In this document: positions 40,843-51,000 of the stretch, in pieces | Layout: each line of letters starts with the position of its first letter | How positions within the stretch are numbered: position 1 is the stretch's first letter | DNA from: Pseudomonas mendocina | GTDB lineage: Bacteria; Pseudomonadota; Gammaproteobacteria; Pseudomonadales; Pseudomonadaceae | DNA: 64,000 nt | Direction of reading: 5' to 3' | NCBI RefSeq assembly: GCF_003008615.1 | Contig: NZ_CP027657.1 | Location: forward strand, 1,674,001 to 1,738,000 | The notes under the pieces: generated by a model | Database searches by the model: none | Told to the model about the DNA's origin: nothing | The model's input: the letters and a program-made list of their open reading frames with translations, nothing else | Made by a program: the position numbers and the translations under genes

Positions 40843-41568
40843 ATGCGCCTCTCCCGCTTCTTTATCGATGCCCCGCTCTCCCTCGGCCAGCACGAGCTGC
40901 CCGAGGCGCAGGCCCATTACATCGGCCGCGTACTGCGCCATGCGGTAGGCGATGCCGTGCAGCTGTTCGACGGCAGCGGTCGGGAATACCTGGGCGAGCT
41001 GATCGAGGTGGGCAAGAAGAACGTACGCGTCGAGTTGCGTGAAGCCATCGACGGCCTGGCCGAATCACCGCTGCGTATTCACCTCGGCCAGGGCCTGTCA
41101 CGTGGCGAGCGCATGGATTGGGCGATCCAGAAGGCCACCGAACTGGGCGCAGCGGAAATCACCCCGATCGTCTCTGCCCGCTGCGAGGTGCGCCTGAAGG
41201 ACGAACGCGCCGACAAGCGCATGGCCCATTGGCGCCAGGTGGCCATCAGTGCCTGCGAGCAATGCGGGCGCTCGGTACTGCCTGTGATCCATCCGCCGCT
41301 GGAAATGGACGCGTGGCTGCAGCGGGCCGAGGCGGATCTGAAACTGGTCTTGCACCCCGTCGCAGCCCCCCTGCAGAGCCACGCGAAACCAAGCGCCCTA
41401 GCGATCCTGATCGGCCCAGAGGGCGGCCTGAGCGAGGATGAGGTGACCCAGGCGCTCAACAGTGGTTTCCAGGCAGCACGCCTGGGATCGCGTGTACTGC
41501 GCACGGAAACTGCTCCCGTGGTCGCCCTTAGCATCGCCCAACAGCTCTGGGGCGACCTGCAGGCCTAG
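40843..41568 (+). CDS. rsmE: 16S rRNA (uracil-1498-N3)-methyltransferase
   Basis: 241 residues. The N-terminal PUA-like domain MRLSRFFIDAPL...HYIGRVLRHAVGDAVQLFDGSG is followed by a SPOUT methyltransferase domain with the knot motifs ILIGPEGGLSEDEV and LGSRVLRTETAPVVALSIAQ. It methylates U1498 of 16S rRNA with SAM. The bioA-rsmE order is conserved with PA0420-PA0419. Confidence 0.96.
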   Translation: MRLSRFFIDAPLSLGQHELPEAQAHYIGRVLRHAVGDAVQLFDGSGREYLGELIEVGKKNVRVELREAIDGLAESPLRIHLGQGLSRGERMDWAIQKATELGAAEITPIVSARCEVRLKDERADKRMAHWRQVAISACEQCGRSVLPVIHPPLEMDAWLQRAEADLKLVLHPVAAPLQSHAKPSALAILIGPEGGLSEDEVTQALNSGFQAARLGSRVLRTETAPVVALSIAQQLWGDLQA

Positions 41569-41716
41569 GATGTCGCGTTGACGTAACAAAATGCGACCTT
41601 GGAAGATTGCAAGAAAAGAAGTCTTTGTCATTCTCTGCGCGCCCGATGCACGACAGTCTTACCGGCAAACCGTGCTCGACCAAGTTCGGCACTCTAATGG
41701 TGTCGTTCTCCCTTCG

Positions 41717-41724
41717 AATAACAA
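41717..41724 (+). promoter_or_regulatory. Candidate Hfq/Crc catabolite-repression motif (AAYAAYAA)
   Basis: AATAACAA lies about 53 nt before the symporter ATG in a 208-bp leader region. It matches the CA motif bound by Hfq/Crc in Pseudomonas. It is farther from the start codon than usual, so the assignment is weak. Confidence 0.3.
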
Positions 41725-41776
41725 TCAAGAGGCTTGAGTCTCGCTCAAAAGGCGACCTCATGCCCAGGAGCATTGC

Positions 41777-43276
41777 ATGAACGAACTGGTCTCTACCCTC
41801 AATGGGTATGTCTGGAGCTCTGCGCTGATTTACCTGTGCCTCGGCGTCGGACTCTACTTCTCCTTGCGCGGCCGCTTCCTCCAGGTTCGCCACTTCAAAG
41901 AAATGATCCGCCTGATGTTCAGCGGCAAAACCGATGAACATGGCATCACCTCCTTCCAGGCCCTGACCATGACCCTCGCTGGACGTGTGGGTACCGGCAA
42001 TATCGCGGGCGTGGCCACGGCCATCACCTTTGGCGGCCCCGGCGCAGTGTTCTGGATGTGGATGGTGGCCTTCCTGGGCGCCAGTTCAGCCTTCATCGAA
42101 TCCACTCTTGGCCAGGTGTACAAGGAGAAACTCAACGGCGAGTACCGCGGTGGCCCAGCCTTCTACATCGAGCGCGGCCTCGGCATGAAGTGGTATGCCT
42201 GGCTGTTTGCCATCGTTACCGTATTCGCCTGCGGCCTCTTGCTGCCAGGCGTACAGGCCAACTCCATCGCCTCTAGTGCGCATACCGCATTCGGCATGGA
42301 ACCCACCGTCACCGCCGCCCTGCTGGCCATCCTGCTTGGCATGATCATCTTCGGTGGCGTGAAGCGTATCGCCCACTTCACCCAGGTGGTGGTGCCGTTC
42401 ATGGCGCTGGGCTACATCCTGGTCGCACTGGTCATCATTCTTCTGCACATCGAGCAGTTGCCGGGCGTAATGGCGCTGATCTTCAAGAGCGCCTTCGGCC
42501 TCGAGGCCGGTTTCGGCGCAATCGTTGGCCTGGCCATTCAGTGGGGAGTCAAGCGTGGCGTTTATTCCAACGAAGCCGGCCAGGGAACCGGTCCGCACGC
42601 CTCCTCAGCTGCAGCCGTCAGCCACCCGGTCAAGCAAGGCCTGGTGCAAGGCTTCTCGGTCTATATCGACACCCTATTCGTCTGCTCCGCCACGGCGTTC
42701 ATGCTGCTGATCACCGGCCAGTACAACGTGCAGGCACCTGACGGTACTCCGCTGTTCACCGGCATTGCCGGCGTCGCAGCCGGCCCTGGTTACGTCCAGA
42801 CGGCCATGGAGAACGTGATGCCAGGCTTCGGTAACATCTTCGTCGCCATCGCTCTGTTCTTCTTCGCCTTCACCACCATCTTGGCGTACTACTACATCGC
42901 CGAAACCAACATCGCCTATATCAACCGCAAGGTAAAACGCCCCATTCTGACCCTGCTGCTGAAACTCGGCATCATCGTCGCGACCGTCTATGGCACCGTG
43001 CGCAGCGCCACCGTCGCCTGGGATCTGGGTGACCTCGGTGTAGGCCTGATGGCCTGGCTGAACATCATCGCCATCGTGCTGATGCACAAGATTGCCTACA
43101 AGTGCCTCAAGGATTATGAGGAGCAGCAGGCGCAAGGTAAGGATCCGGTGTTCGATCCGGTGAAGCTCGGCATCAAGAACGCCGACTACTGGACCAACGA
43201 CCCGGCCGCGATCAACCTGCGGATCGAGCAGAACGACAGCCTGCAAGGCAATGAGGCCCAGCAACCACGTAACTGA
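41777..43276 (+). CDS. Sodium:alanine symporter, AGCS family
   Basis: 499 residues, with AGGAG upstream of the ATG at 41777. About eleven membrane helices are present. The AGCS signatures GRVGTGNIAGVATAITFGGPGAVFWMW (residues about 70-96) and GVKRGVYSNEAGQGTGPHASSAA (about 257-280) are intact. It imports alanine and/or glycine with Na+. It could feed alanine dehydrogenase, encoded at 3.2-4.3 kb. It sits where chpD-chpE lie in P. aeruginosa PAO1, between rsmE and chpC. Confidence 0.95.
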   Translation: MNELVSTLNGYVWSSALIYLCLGVGLYFSLRGRFLQVRHFKEMIRLMFSGKTDEHGITSFQALTMTLAGRVGTGNIAGVATAITFGGPGAVFWMWMVAFLGASSAFIESTLGQVYKEKLNGEYRGGPAFYIERGLGMKWYAWLFAIVTVFACGLLLPGVQANSIASSAHTAFGMEPTVTAALLAILLGMIIFGGVKRIAHFTQVVVPFMALGYILVALVIILLHIEQLPGVMALIFKSAFGLEAGFGAIVGLAIQWGVKRGVYSNEAGQGTGPHASSAAAVSHPVKQGLVQGFSVYIDTLFVCSATAFMLLITGQYNVQAPDGTPLFTGIAGVAAGPGYVQTAMENVMPGFGNIFVAIALFFFAFTTILAYYYIAETNIAYINRKVKRPILTLLLKLGIIVATVYGTVRSATVAWDLGDLGVGLMAWLNIIAIVLMHKIAYKCLKDYEEQQAQGKDPVFDPVKLGIKNADYWTNDPAAINLRIEQNDSLQGNEAQQPRN

Positions 43277-43299
43277 TCGTCTGCGCGCAGGCAAGTGAG

Positions 43300-43358
43300 C
43301 CCCGGTATGCACCGGGGCCATCCGCATCCTGTAAGGGCCTCGCCCTTGCAGGATTTTT
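43300..43358 (+). terminator. Tandem hairpin terminator of the symporter gene
   Basis: GCCCCGGT-ATGC-ACCGGGGC (about 43299-43318) is followed by a second stem, ATCCTGTAAGGGC with GCCCTTGCAGGAT (43326-43354), ending in T5. The gap to the convergent chpC gene is 224 bp and shows nothing else. Confidence 0.85.
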
Positions 43359-43500
43359 CACTTCATAGTGGCCAGAATCGTACTCGGCGCGGCCAAGCCA
43401 ACAACCCTTTCAGGGGAATGAATCGTCGCGGCAATAGCCGTCTGACGAATGACCGGCAGGCATGTCGAATTGGATCAGGCAGCGACGGGTACTCAAACCG

Positions 43501-43971
43501 TCAGATCAACCCGGCATCCGCCAGCAACTGCTCCAGCCCGACCAGGTCGGGAATCCGCACGACATCCTCACCAACGCGCGCGGCGCCCAATTCCAGCGGC
43601 GCCAGATCGACATCGGCCGCAGCCAGATCGTTGCCGACCTTCAAGGAACGCGGAATCCCCTGTACCAACAGGGCGATGAACTTGACCTTGGGCCGCCCGC
43701 CCAATGCGTTGATCACCGCCACCCGCGCGCCGCTGGCAACCTTCGCCTGCCCACCACTGGCAGCTTCGAAGGACAACAGTGGCAGACGCAGATCACGCCA
43801 GGCGATCTGGCCGAGAAACCAGTCTGGCGTGCCTTCACTGACCTGCGGGGCGCGGTAGGGAATCAGCTCGGCTACCGCGACGTTGGGCAACAGCAGGGTG
43901 CGGTCGGCCAGAGGCACTAGCAAGCTGGTGAGGCTGGTAGCGCTGTTCTGGGTGGCGACGGCTTGGCTCAT
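43501..43971 (-). CDS. chpC: ChpC, CheW-like protein of the Pil-Chp system
   Basis: 156 residues forming a single CheW-like domain (LLVPLADRTLLLPNVAVAELIPYRAPQV ... WFLGQIAWRDLRLPLLSFEAA). It is the last gene of the pilGHIJK-chpABC operon, 30 bp after chpB. CheW-like proteins link receptors to the kinase ChpA. In P. aeruginosa, ChpC is required for some host-signal-dependent twitching responses. Confidence 0.9.
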   Translation of the reverse strand: MSQAVATQNSATSLTSLLVPLADRTLLLPNVAVAELIPYRAPQVSEGTPDWFLGQIAWRDLRLPLLSFEAASGGQAKVASGARVAVINALGGRPKVKFIALLVQGIPRSLKVGNDLAAADVDLAPLELGAARVGEDVVRIPDLVGLEQLLADAGLI

Positions 43972-44001
43972 GAGAATGTCCTATACGGGCCAACGGCCCT
44001 G

Positions 44002-45021
44002 TCAGCTGCAGTTTTCCGCAAGATGATTGACCAGGGCTACGGCCAGTTCACGCGGGTCGGCGCTGAAGCTGCTGTAGCCGCCCTCGCGCAGGCTGTCTGG
44101 CATACTCGGACTGGCACAGCTGTCGGCGCGCTGAGTCCAGATCACCCCACCCTGGCGCTTGACGTAGGCGGCCGCAGCACTGCCATCACTGCCCATGCCG
44201 CTGAAGGCAATTACCCCACACTGGGCACCGAACTGCTGCGCCAGATTGAGCATCATCTGGTCGATGGACGGGCTGTAGGGCTCCGGCCAGCCGCGTTCAG
44301 CGACCTGCATGGCACCGTCCTCGGCGAATCCCAGTTCACGTGCGATGGGCGCAATCACCACTTCGCCGCAACGTACCGGATCCCCCTGGCGCGCCGGATT
44401 GACGCGCCACTGGCTATGCCGGCCAACCGCCTGCGGCAGCACGGCTTCGAAGCTGGCATCGATATGCTGGGCATAGATGAAGCCGATGGGCAGTCCACCC
44501 GGCAGGGCGTCGAGAAACGCCTTGACCGCCGCCGGGCCACCCAGCGAAGCCGCCAGCAACCAGACTTGGCGCGCCGGCTCGCCGGCCTTGAGCGGTGTGT
44601 CTGCCAAGGCCTGTGGCAATTCCAGGCGAGCTGGACGCTGCGCCTCGTCAAACAATGCCTGCAGGCTCGGGCCAACCGCCTCCGCCGGATCGCCGACCAG
44701 ACGCTTGAGCTTGCCGAACAGGCGTCGCTCCCAGCGCGGATAATTTTCAGAATGACGTTCGGGCGCATGGCCTTCGCCGAACAGCACCGGCGCGCTGGCA
44801 TGCTCCAGCAGGCTGTCAACCAGTGGCGAATCTTCCGACTGAGCCAGATCCACCAGCCACAGGTCGGTCTCGCAGGCGGCCAGGGCGTCCTCGTCGAGAC
44901 GTGCCGGGTCGCTATTGAGCACCACCTGATAACCACTGCCGGCCAGCGCCTGCTGCAACACATGGCGCTGCAGCGAGGTGTCGGCGATCACTGCAATACG
45001 TGCCGCGGTTTTCTCTGTCAT
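44002..45021 (-). CDS. chpB: ChpB, CheB-type methylesterase of the Pil-Chp system
   Basis: 339 residues. The N-terminal receiver-like region (RIAVIADTSLQRHVLQQALAGSGYQVVLNS) is degenerate at the acidic pocket. The C-terminal CheB methylesterase domain has the active-site serine in WLLAASLGGPAAV, the His in IYAQHIDASFE, and the GVIAFSGMGSDGSAAA block. It demethylates the receptor PilJ and possibly other receptors. It overlaps the chpA stop by 4 nt (ATGA). Confidence 0.93.
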   Translation of the reverse strand: MTEKTAARIAVIADTSLQRHVLQQALAGSGYQVVLNSDPARLDEDALAACETDLWLVDLAQSEDSPLVDSLLEHASAPVLFGEGHAPERHSENYPRWERRLFGKLKRLVGDPAEAVGPSLQALFDEAQRPARLELPQALADTPLKAGEPARQVWLLAASLGGPAAVKAFLDALPGGLPIGFIYAQHIDASFEAVLPQAVGRHSQWRVNPARQGDPVRCGEVVIAPIARELGFAEDGAMQVAERGWPEPYSPSIDQMMLNLAQQFGAQCGVIAFSGMGSDGSAAAAYVKRQGGVIWTQRADSCASPSMPDSLREGGYSSFSADPRELAVALVNHLAENCS

Positions 45022-48000
45022 GTCCGTTTGACCCGGTGGCTATCCACCAACTGTGCAATGGTGTCGAGCAGCAAGGACTCCTGATAGGGCTTGCCGAGGT
45101 ATTCGTTGACGCCGATGGCCATGGCGCGCTCGCGGTGTTTTTCACCGGTACGCGAGGTGATCATGATGATCGGCAGATCCTTCAAGCCATCGTCGTGGCG
45201 CACCAGGGTGGCCACCTCGAAGCCATCCATGCGCGGCATCTCGATGTCCAGCAGCATGATGTCGGGCTTGTGCTCCTGCAGTTGGGCAATGGCATCCACC
45301 CCGTCCTTGGCGGTCATCACGTTCATGCCGTTACGCTCGAGCAGACGGCTGGTGACCTTGCGCACGGTGACCGAGTCGTCCACCACCATGACCAGGGTCG
45401 GCCGGTCGATTTCCACCTCTTCGCTGATCGCCACCTGGCGCGAGGCCAGACGTGGAGTCAGCTGGGTCAGCAGGTGCGCGTGCAGCACGCGAATGGTGGC
45501 GAGCAGATCGAGAATCACCACCACGCGGCCGTCACCGAGGATGGTCGCACCGGAGATACCGTGCACCCCGGCGAACTGCGGGCCGAGGCTTTTCACCACG
45601 ATCTCGCGCGAACCGGCCAGGCTGTCCACCTGTACCGCCACGGCGTGTTCGCTGGAACGCACCAGGATCACCGGCAGCGGCAGGCTCTGGCCCACCAGTT
45701 TCGGGTGCTGACCATTGTTCAGCAGATCCCCCAGGTACTTCAGCTCGTAGGCCTGCCCGGCGTATTCGAAGCGCGGCGCATCGGGGGCGTAGTATGCCTC
45801 AAGCTCGTAGGGCGAAACGCGCACGATACCTTCGATGGTATTCAGCGGGATGGCGTAGAGGTCTTCGCCCGAGTACACCATCAACGCGCGGTTCACAGAC
45901 ACGGTGAACGGCAGACGAATGGTGAAGCGCGTGCCTTGGCCTACAGCCGAATCGATGCTCATCGAGCCACCGAGCTGCTTGACCTCCGAGTGCACCACGT
46001 CCATGCCGACGCCGCGGCCGGAAATCTGCGTGACCTTCTCCGCCGTGGAGAAGCCGGCCTCGAGGATGAACTGCAGCACCTCGTGGTCACTGAGGTCGCT
46101 GTCGACATCCATCAGGCCACGTTCGATGGCCTTGCGCCGCACGGCCTCCAGGCGAATACCGCCGCCGTCATCATCCAGCGTCAGGACGATATCGCCGCCC
46201 TCACGACCGAGGTTCAGGCGAATGGTGCCGGTGTCCGACTTACCTGCGGCGCGGCGCGCCTCGACAGATTCGATGCCATGGTCGACGGCGTTGCGTAGCA
46301 TGTGCTCCAGCGGCGCGACGATACGTTCAAGCACCGTGCGATCCATTTCCCCTTCGGCGTTGCCGACGACGAACTCGACCTGCTTGCCCAACTCGCCAGC
46401 CACCTGCCGGACGATACGCCGCAAACGCGGCACCAGGCGGTCGAATGGCACCATGCGGGTGCGCATCAGGCCTTCCTGCAGTTCGGTGTTGACCCGCGCC
46501 TGTTGCAACAGCAGGGTCTCGGCGTCGCGGTTCTTCGCCGCCAGGGTTTCTTTCAGGTCGAGCAAGTCGGAGGCCGATTCGAACAGCGCACGGGAAAGCT
46601 GTTGCAGCTGCGAATGGCGATCCATTTCCAGCGGGTCGAAATCCTCATAACCCGCGCGCTCGGCCTCGGCCTGATAGCGGCTGAGAATCTGCGCCTGGGT
46701 TTCGGTGTCGAGACGACGCAGTTGGTCGCGTACCCGGTCGATGGTGGCTTCCATCTCACTCAGGGTGAAGCTGACGTCACTGACCTGCTGCTCGACGCGG
46801 CCACGGAAGATCGAGGTCTCACCGGCCAGGTTGACCAGGCCTTCGAGCAGCTCGGCCGGTACCTTGACCAGCTCCTGCGGAGCGCGGCGGGCAGCCGCTT
46901 CCTGAGCGGCCTCCTGCGCACGCTGCACGAATGGCAACACCTTGGGCGCCTGCACCTGCGACGGCAGCTCACTGGCCGCGACAATCGGAGTGACCAGACT
47001 CGGCACAGCGGCTTCAGGCTCGACAGGCTCAGCAGCTGCAGGCGGCTCATCGGCGAGGCTGTCACTGAGCCGCTGACGCAACAGATCGAGTTCCTGTTGC
47101 AGCCCCTCGAAACCGGACTGTACGTCGAGGAACAGACTTTCCGGCCACGGAGCCCCCTGTTGCAGGGCCTCGCTGAGATGCTGTTCGAAGTCATGACTCA
47201 TGTCGCCCAGACGTTTCTGCCCGGCCAAGCGCGCACCGCCCTTGAGGGTGTGCAGGATGCGCAGCATCTCGTCGATGGCATTACCGTCGTCACGATGTTC
47301 TTCCCAACGGCCGATGGCCGCTTCCATCGCTTCGAGCAGGTCATCACCTTCCTCCAGGAAGATGTCGAGGATGTCGCTGTCAGCCTCCTCGGTTTCATCG
47401 CTCTCGACCACAGCCTTGAGCTGCACTGCCGAGGGCATGCTCAACTGCTCATCGGGGTTGGCGCGAAAGCGCTTGATGGTCTCGATCAGCGCATCACCCG
47501 AGGGCACCGGACGCTGGCCGCGAACGGCTTCGAGCATCTCCGCCAGGCGGTCATGGCAGGCCTGCAACAAGGTGAACAGTTCGGGACTGGCGCGCAGGCG
47601 GCCGCCACCGAGCCCTTCGTAAAGGAATTCCAGCTCGTGTGCCAGATCGCCGATCTCGCGAATCTCGGCCATGCGTGCACCACCCTTGAGGGTATGCAGG
47701 TCACGCTGCAGGGCTTCCAGTTCCAGGCTGTTGTCTACGTCGGCCATCCAGCGCTGCAAGGCAGAGCCGGCGCTATCGATGATGTCGAAACCTTCTTCCA
47801 GGAAGATTTCCACCAACTCGGGATCGCGATCCTCATGCCAGCTCGTCGACGCAACGGCTGGCGGCTCGGGCTCGGCGACGGCTTCGCTCAGTGCCGGCAG
47901 TTCTTCAGCAATGGGCATCGACAGGGCGTCATCGGATGAGCCCTGCTCTTCATCGAGCGGGATTTCCGCGACCTGATCAAGCCCGCTCTCATCTTCGACC

Positions 48001-51000
48001 AACGCCAGTGGCGGCAGCTCGTCCTCGTCCAGCTGGACGTCGAGCACCTCCTCAGGCGCATCATCGAATGCCGGCTCAAACTGAACCGCCGCGGCCGACA
48101 GACTTTGCGGGCTACCGCCCTGGCGGAACTGGCGAATCGCCTGGATCAGGTCATCACCGGAGACCAACGGCTGACGAGCCTGCAACTGGTCGAGCATCAG
48201 TGCCAGGCGATCATGGCTCTGCTGCAGCAGACTGCCCAGTTCAGCGGAGTGGTTGTAACGACGGTCAACCAGCCCTTCGTAGAGCGATTCGAGCTCATGG
48301 CCCAGGTCGCCGATCGGGCGGATAGCAGCCATTCGCGCACCACCCTTGAGGGTGTGCAAATCACGCTGCAGCGAGGACAGCGGCAGGGTGTTGTCCGGCT
48401 CGCTCAACCAGCGCTCCAGCGCCTGACCGGCACTTTCCAGAATATCGACAGCTTCTTCGAGGAAGATTTCGACCATTTCCTCGTCGAGATCGGCCTCCGC
48501 AGGGCTGAAACCGATTGGCGCCTCGGGCTCCACGGCAAGCTCTTCGGCCCGCTCAGAGGAAGCAAGGGCTGCGCTCGGCTCTGCCGTTTCCGGTTCGCTC
48601 GACAATGCCTCGAACTGTTCCAGCTCGGCAGTGGCATGATCCAACTCGACCACTTCAAGCCCCTGTGCGCCAGGCGCGAGCAGGGCCAGGGTATCGGGAT
48701 CGATGGCCTCACTCAGCAGGTCGCGTAGCGCCTGCACGCGTTCGGGCTGAGCCGTAACCTGCAGCGCCGCGGCAACCTGATCCATCATGTCGATCAGCGC
48801 TTCGTGAGCTTTTTCCGCCTCGTCGAAGAAGCGTTCACTGACGGCCAGGCTGCCCTCTTCGACGGCACCGTACAGATCCAGTAGCGCCTCGCACAGCTCG
48901 TCGATCTGCGGCAGCTCGGCCATCTCGGCACCACGGCCGAGGGTGGTCAGCTCCTCCAGCAACGCGGACAGCTCCTGACGCTCGGACGGATGCTCGCGCC
49001 ATTTGCGCAGCAGATCCTCGGCATCAAGCAGGATATCCATGCCCTCGGCAAGGAAAATGCTGATCAGTTGGGGATCGCGGCTTTCGCCGCTCTGCGCCAG
49101 GCGCTCGCCCTCTGCACTGGCCAGACGCTCATGATGCAGCGCCTGCACACGAGCGAGAAACGCCCCTGCCCCGTCGATGGGCGCCAGCGGTTGGCTCTCC
49201 AGGTTTTCCAGACCAACACGGAAAAGCTGTTCAGCGCGGCTGAGCAACTCTGCGGCGCTCAGATCCACCTGAATCAGGTTGGTTTTGAACTCCTTGACCA
49301 GCTTCTCCAACGGCGCGGCAATTTCCGCCACCGGCAGGATACCGGCCATGTAGGCACTGCCCTTGAGCGTGTGCAAAGCTCGCTGCAGGTCGTCGGTGAC
49401 CGGCTGTGGTAGCTCCTGCGCGCAGTCGGCGAGGAAACCCACCAGCGTATCCAGATGGGTTTCCGCCTCGTTACGGAAAATCTCCAGCAACTGCGGATCG
49501 AGGGGCTCGCCATCGAGCAGCTCATCGCCAGGCGACAAGGGATCCTCGACGGTGTCGGTAGCGTCGATAACGCCCGCGGGCTCGGCTACCTGTGGGGCGG
49601 CCGGGGCGTCAGATTTTGGGGGCGTCAGCCCCTTGGCCAATGCATGCGCGGTGGCAGCCAGCAGATCGACATCGTCACGCTGGCGCTGCGCCTTGGCGGC
49701 GAACTCGTCGACCAGCGCCGGCATCAGCGCCACCACGTCGAGCACCACCTGCTGCACGGGCTCGTTCGGCTCGATGCTGCGATCCAGCACGCGATTGAGC
49801 AGGTTCTCGATCGACCAGGCCAACTCGCCGATGATCAGCGCGCGCACCATGCGCCCACTCCCCTTGAGGGTGTGGAAGGCACGACGCACTTCGATCAGCG
49901 CGTCCTTGTTGCCAGTGTCGGCCTGCCACTGCGGCAGGTACTCGGCGATGGTTTCCAGCACTTCACCGGCTTCTTCGATAAAGACTTCCAGCAACTCTTC
50001 GTCAACCGGTTCCTCATCGGCCGGCGGCGGTAGCAGGCTTGGCGGTACATCGGCGGCAGGTGGGTTGATCGCCTGCACGGGGGCGGCCATCACGTCAGCC
50101 ATCGACAGAGGTTTCTCCGCGGTCGGCTCTTCGAGCTCCAGAGTGGCTTCGGGCAAGCTGGGTAGCTCGACCTCCGGCAACTCCAGCTCGGCCAACTCCA
50201 ACTCATCCCACTGCGGCGCGGCGTCCAGTTGCTCCAGGCTCAGCTCTTCGAATTCCAGATCGGGTACGGCTTCGACTGTCAGCGACGGCAGTTCGGCGTC
50301 AGCCTGCAAAGGCGGCAGCTCTTCGAGTTCACCCAGGTCGAAGGTGAGCTCGTCCGCCGGCTCGCCCAGCGACGGCATATCGCCCAGTTGCGGCTCGGCG
50401 TCGAGCAACTCCAGATCACTACCGGCTTCCAGCGGTAATGCGTCCGGTTCGAAGGCCAGCGGCTCTCCGAGTTGATCGTCCTCGGCGCCCAGCAGTTCGA
50501 TTTCCTGAAGCGGATCGGCCAACGGCGCCAGGGATTCTTGCTGCGGCTCGACGCGATCGAGGACCGACGGTTTTTCCTTGAGTGGATAGCCCAGGGTCTC
50601 CAGGCTTTCTTCGGCGACATCGAGGATCAGGTCACCCTGGGTGCCATGATCTTCGGCCAGACGCTCGAGGTAGTACTCGACGCTGGTGATGGCGTCGGCC
50701 AGGGTGTCCAGGCTCTGCCAGTTGGGCACGGCCTTGCGCGCCAGCAGCTGTTCCTGAATATAGCGGTTGCAGGCGTTGAGCAGATCGGCCGCGCGCTGCA
50801 GCGGGATCATCGCCAATCCGCCACGCACCTGGGTGAGCAACTCGGGCACGCGGGCCAGGTGCTCATGGTTCCACTGCGAGGCGATGAACTCGATGATCGC
50901 GTCCTTGGCCTGTTCCAGGCCATTGCGCGCCTCTTTAATCACCAACTGGTGAATCTGCGCCACGTCGGTGGTCGGCAGGTGGCTCTGCTCGTTCTGGTTG

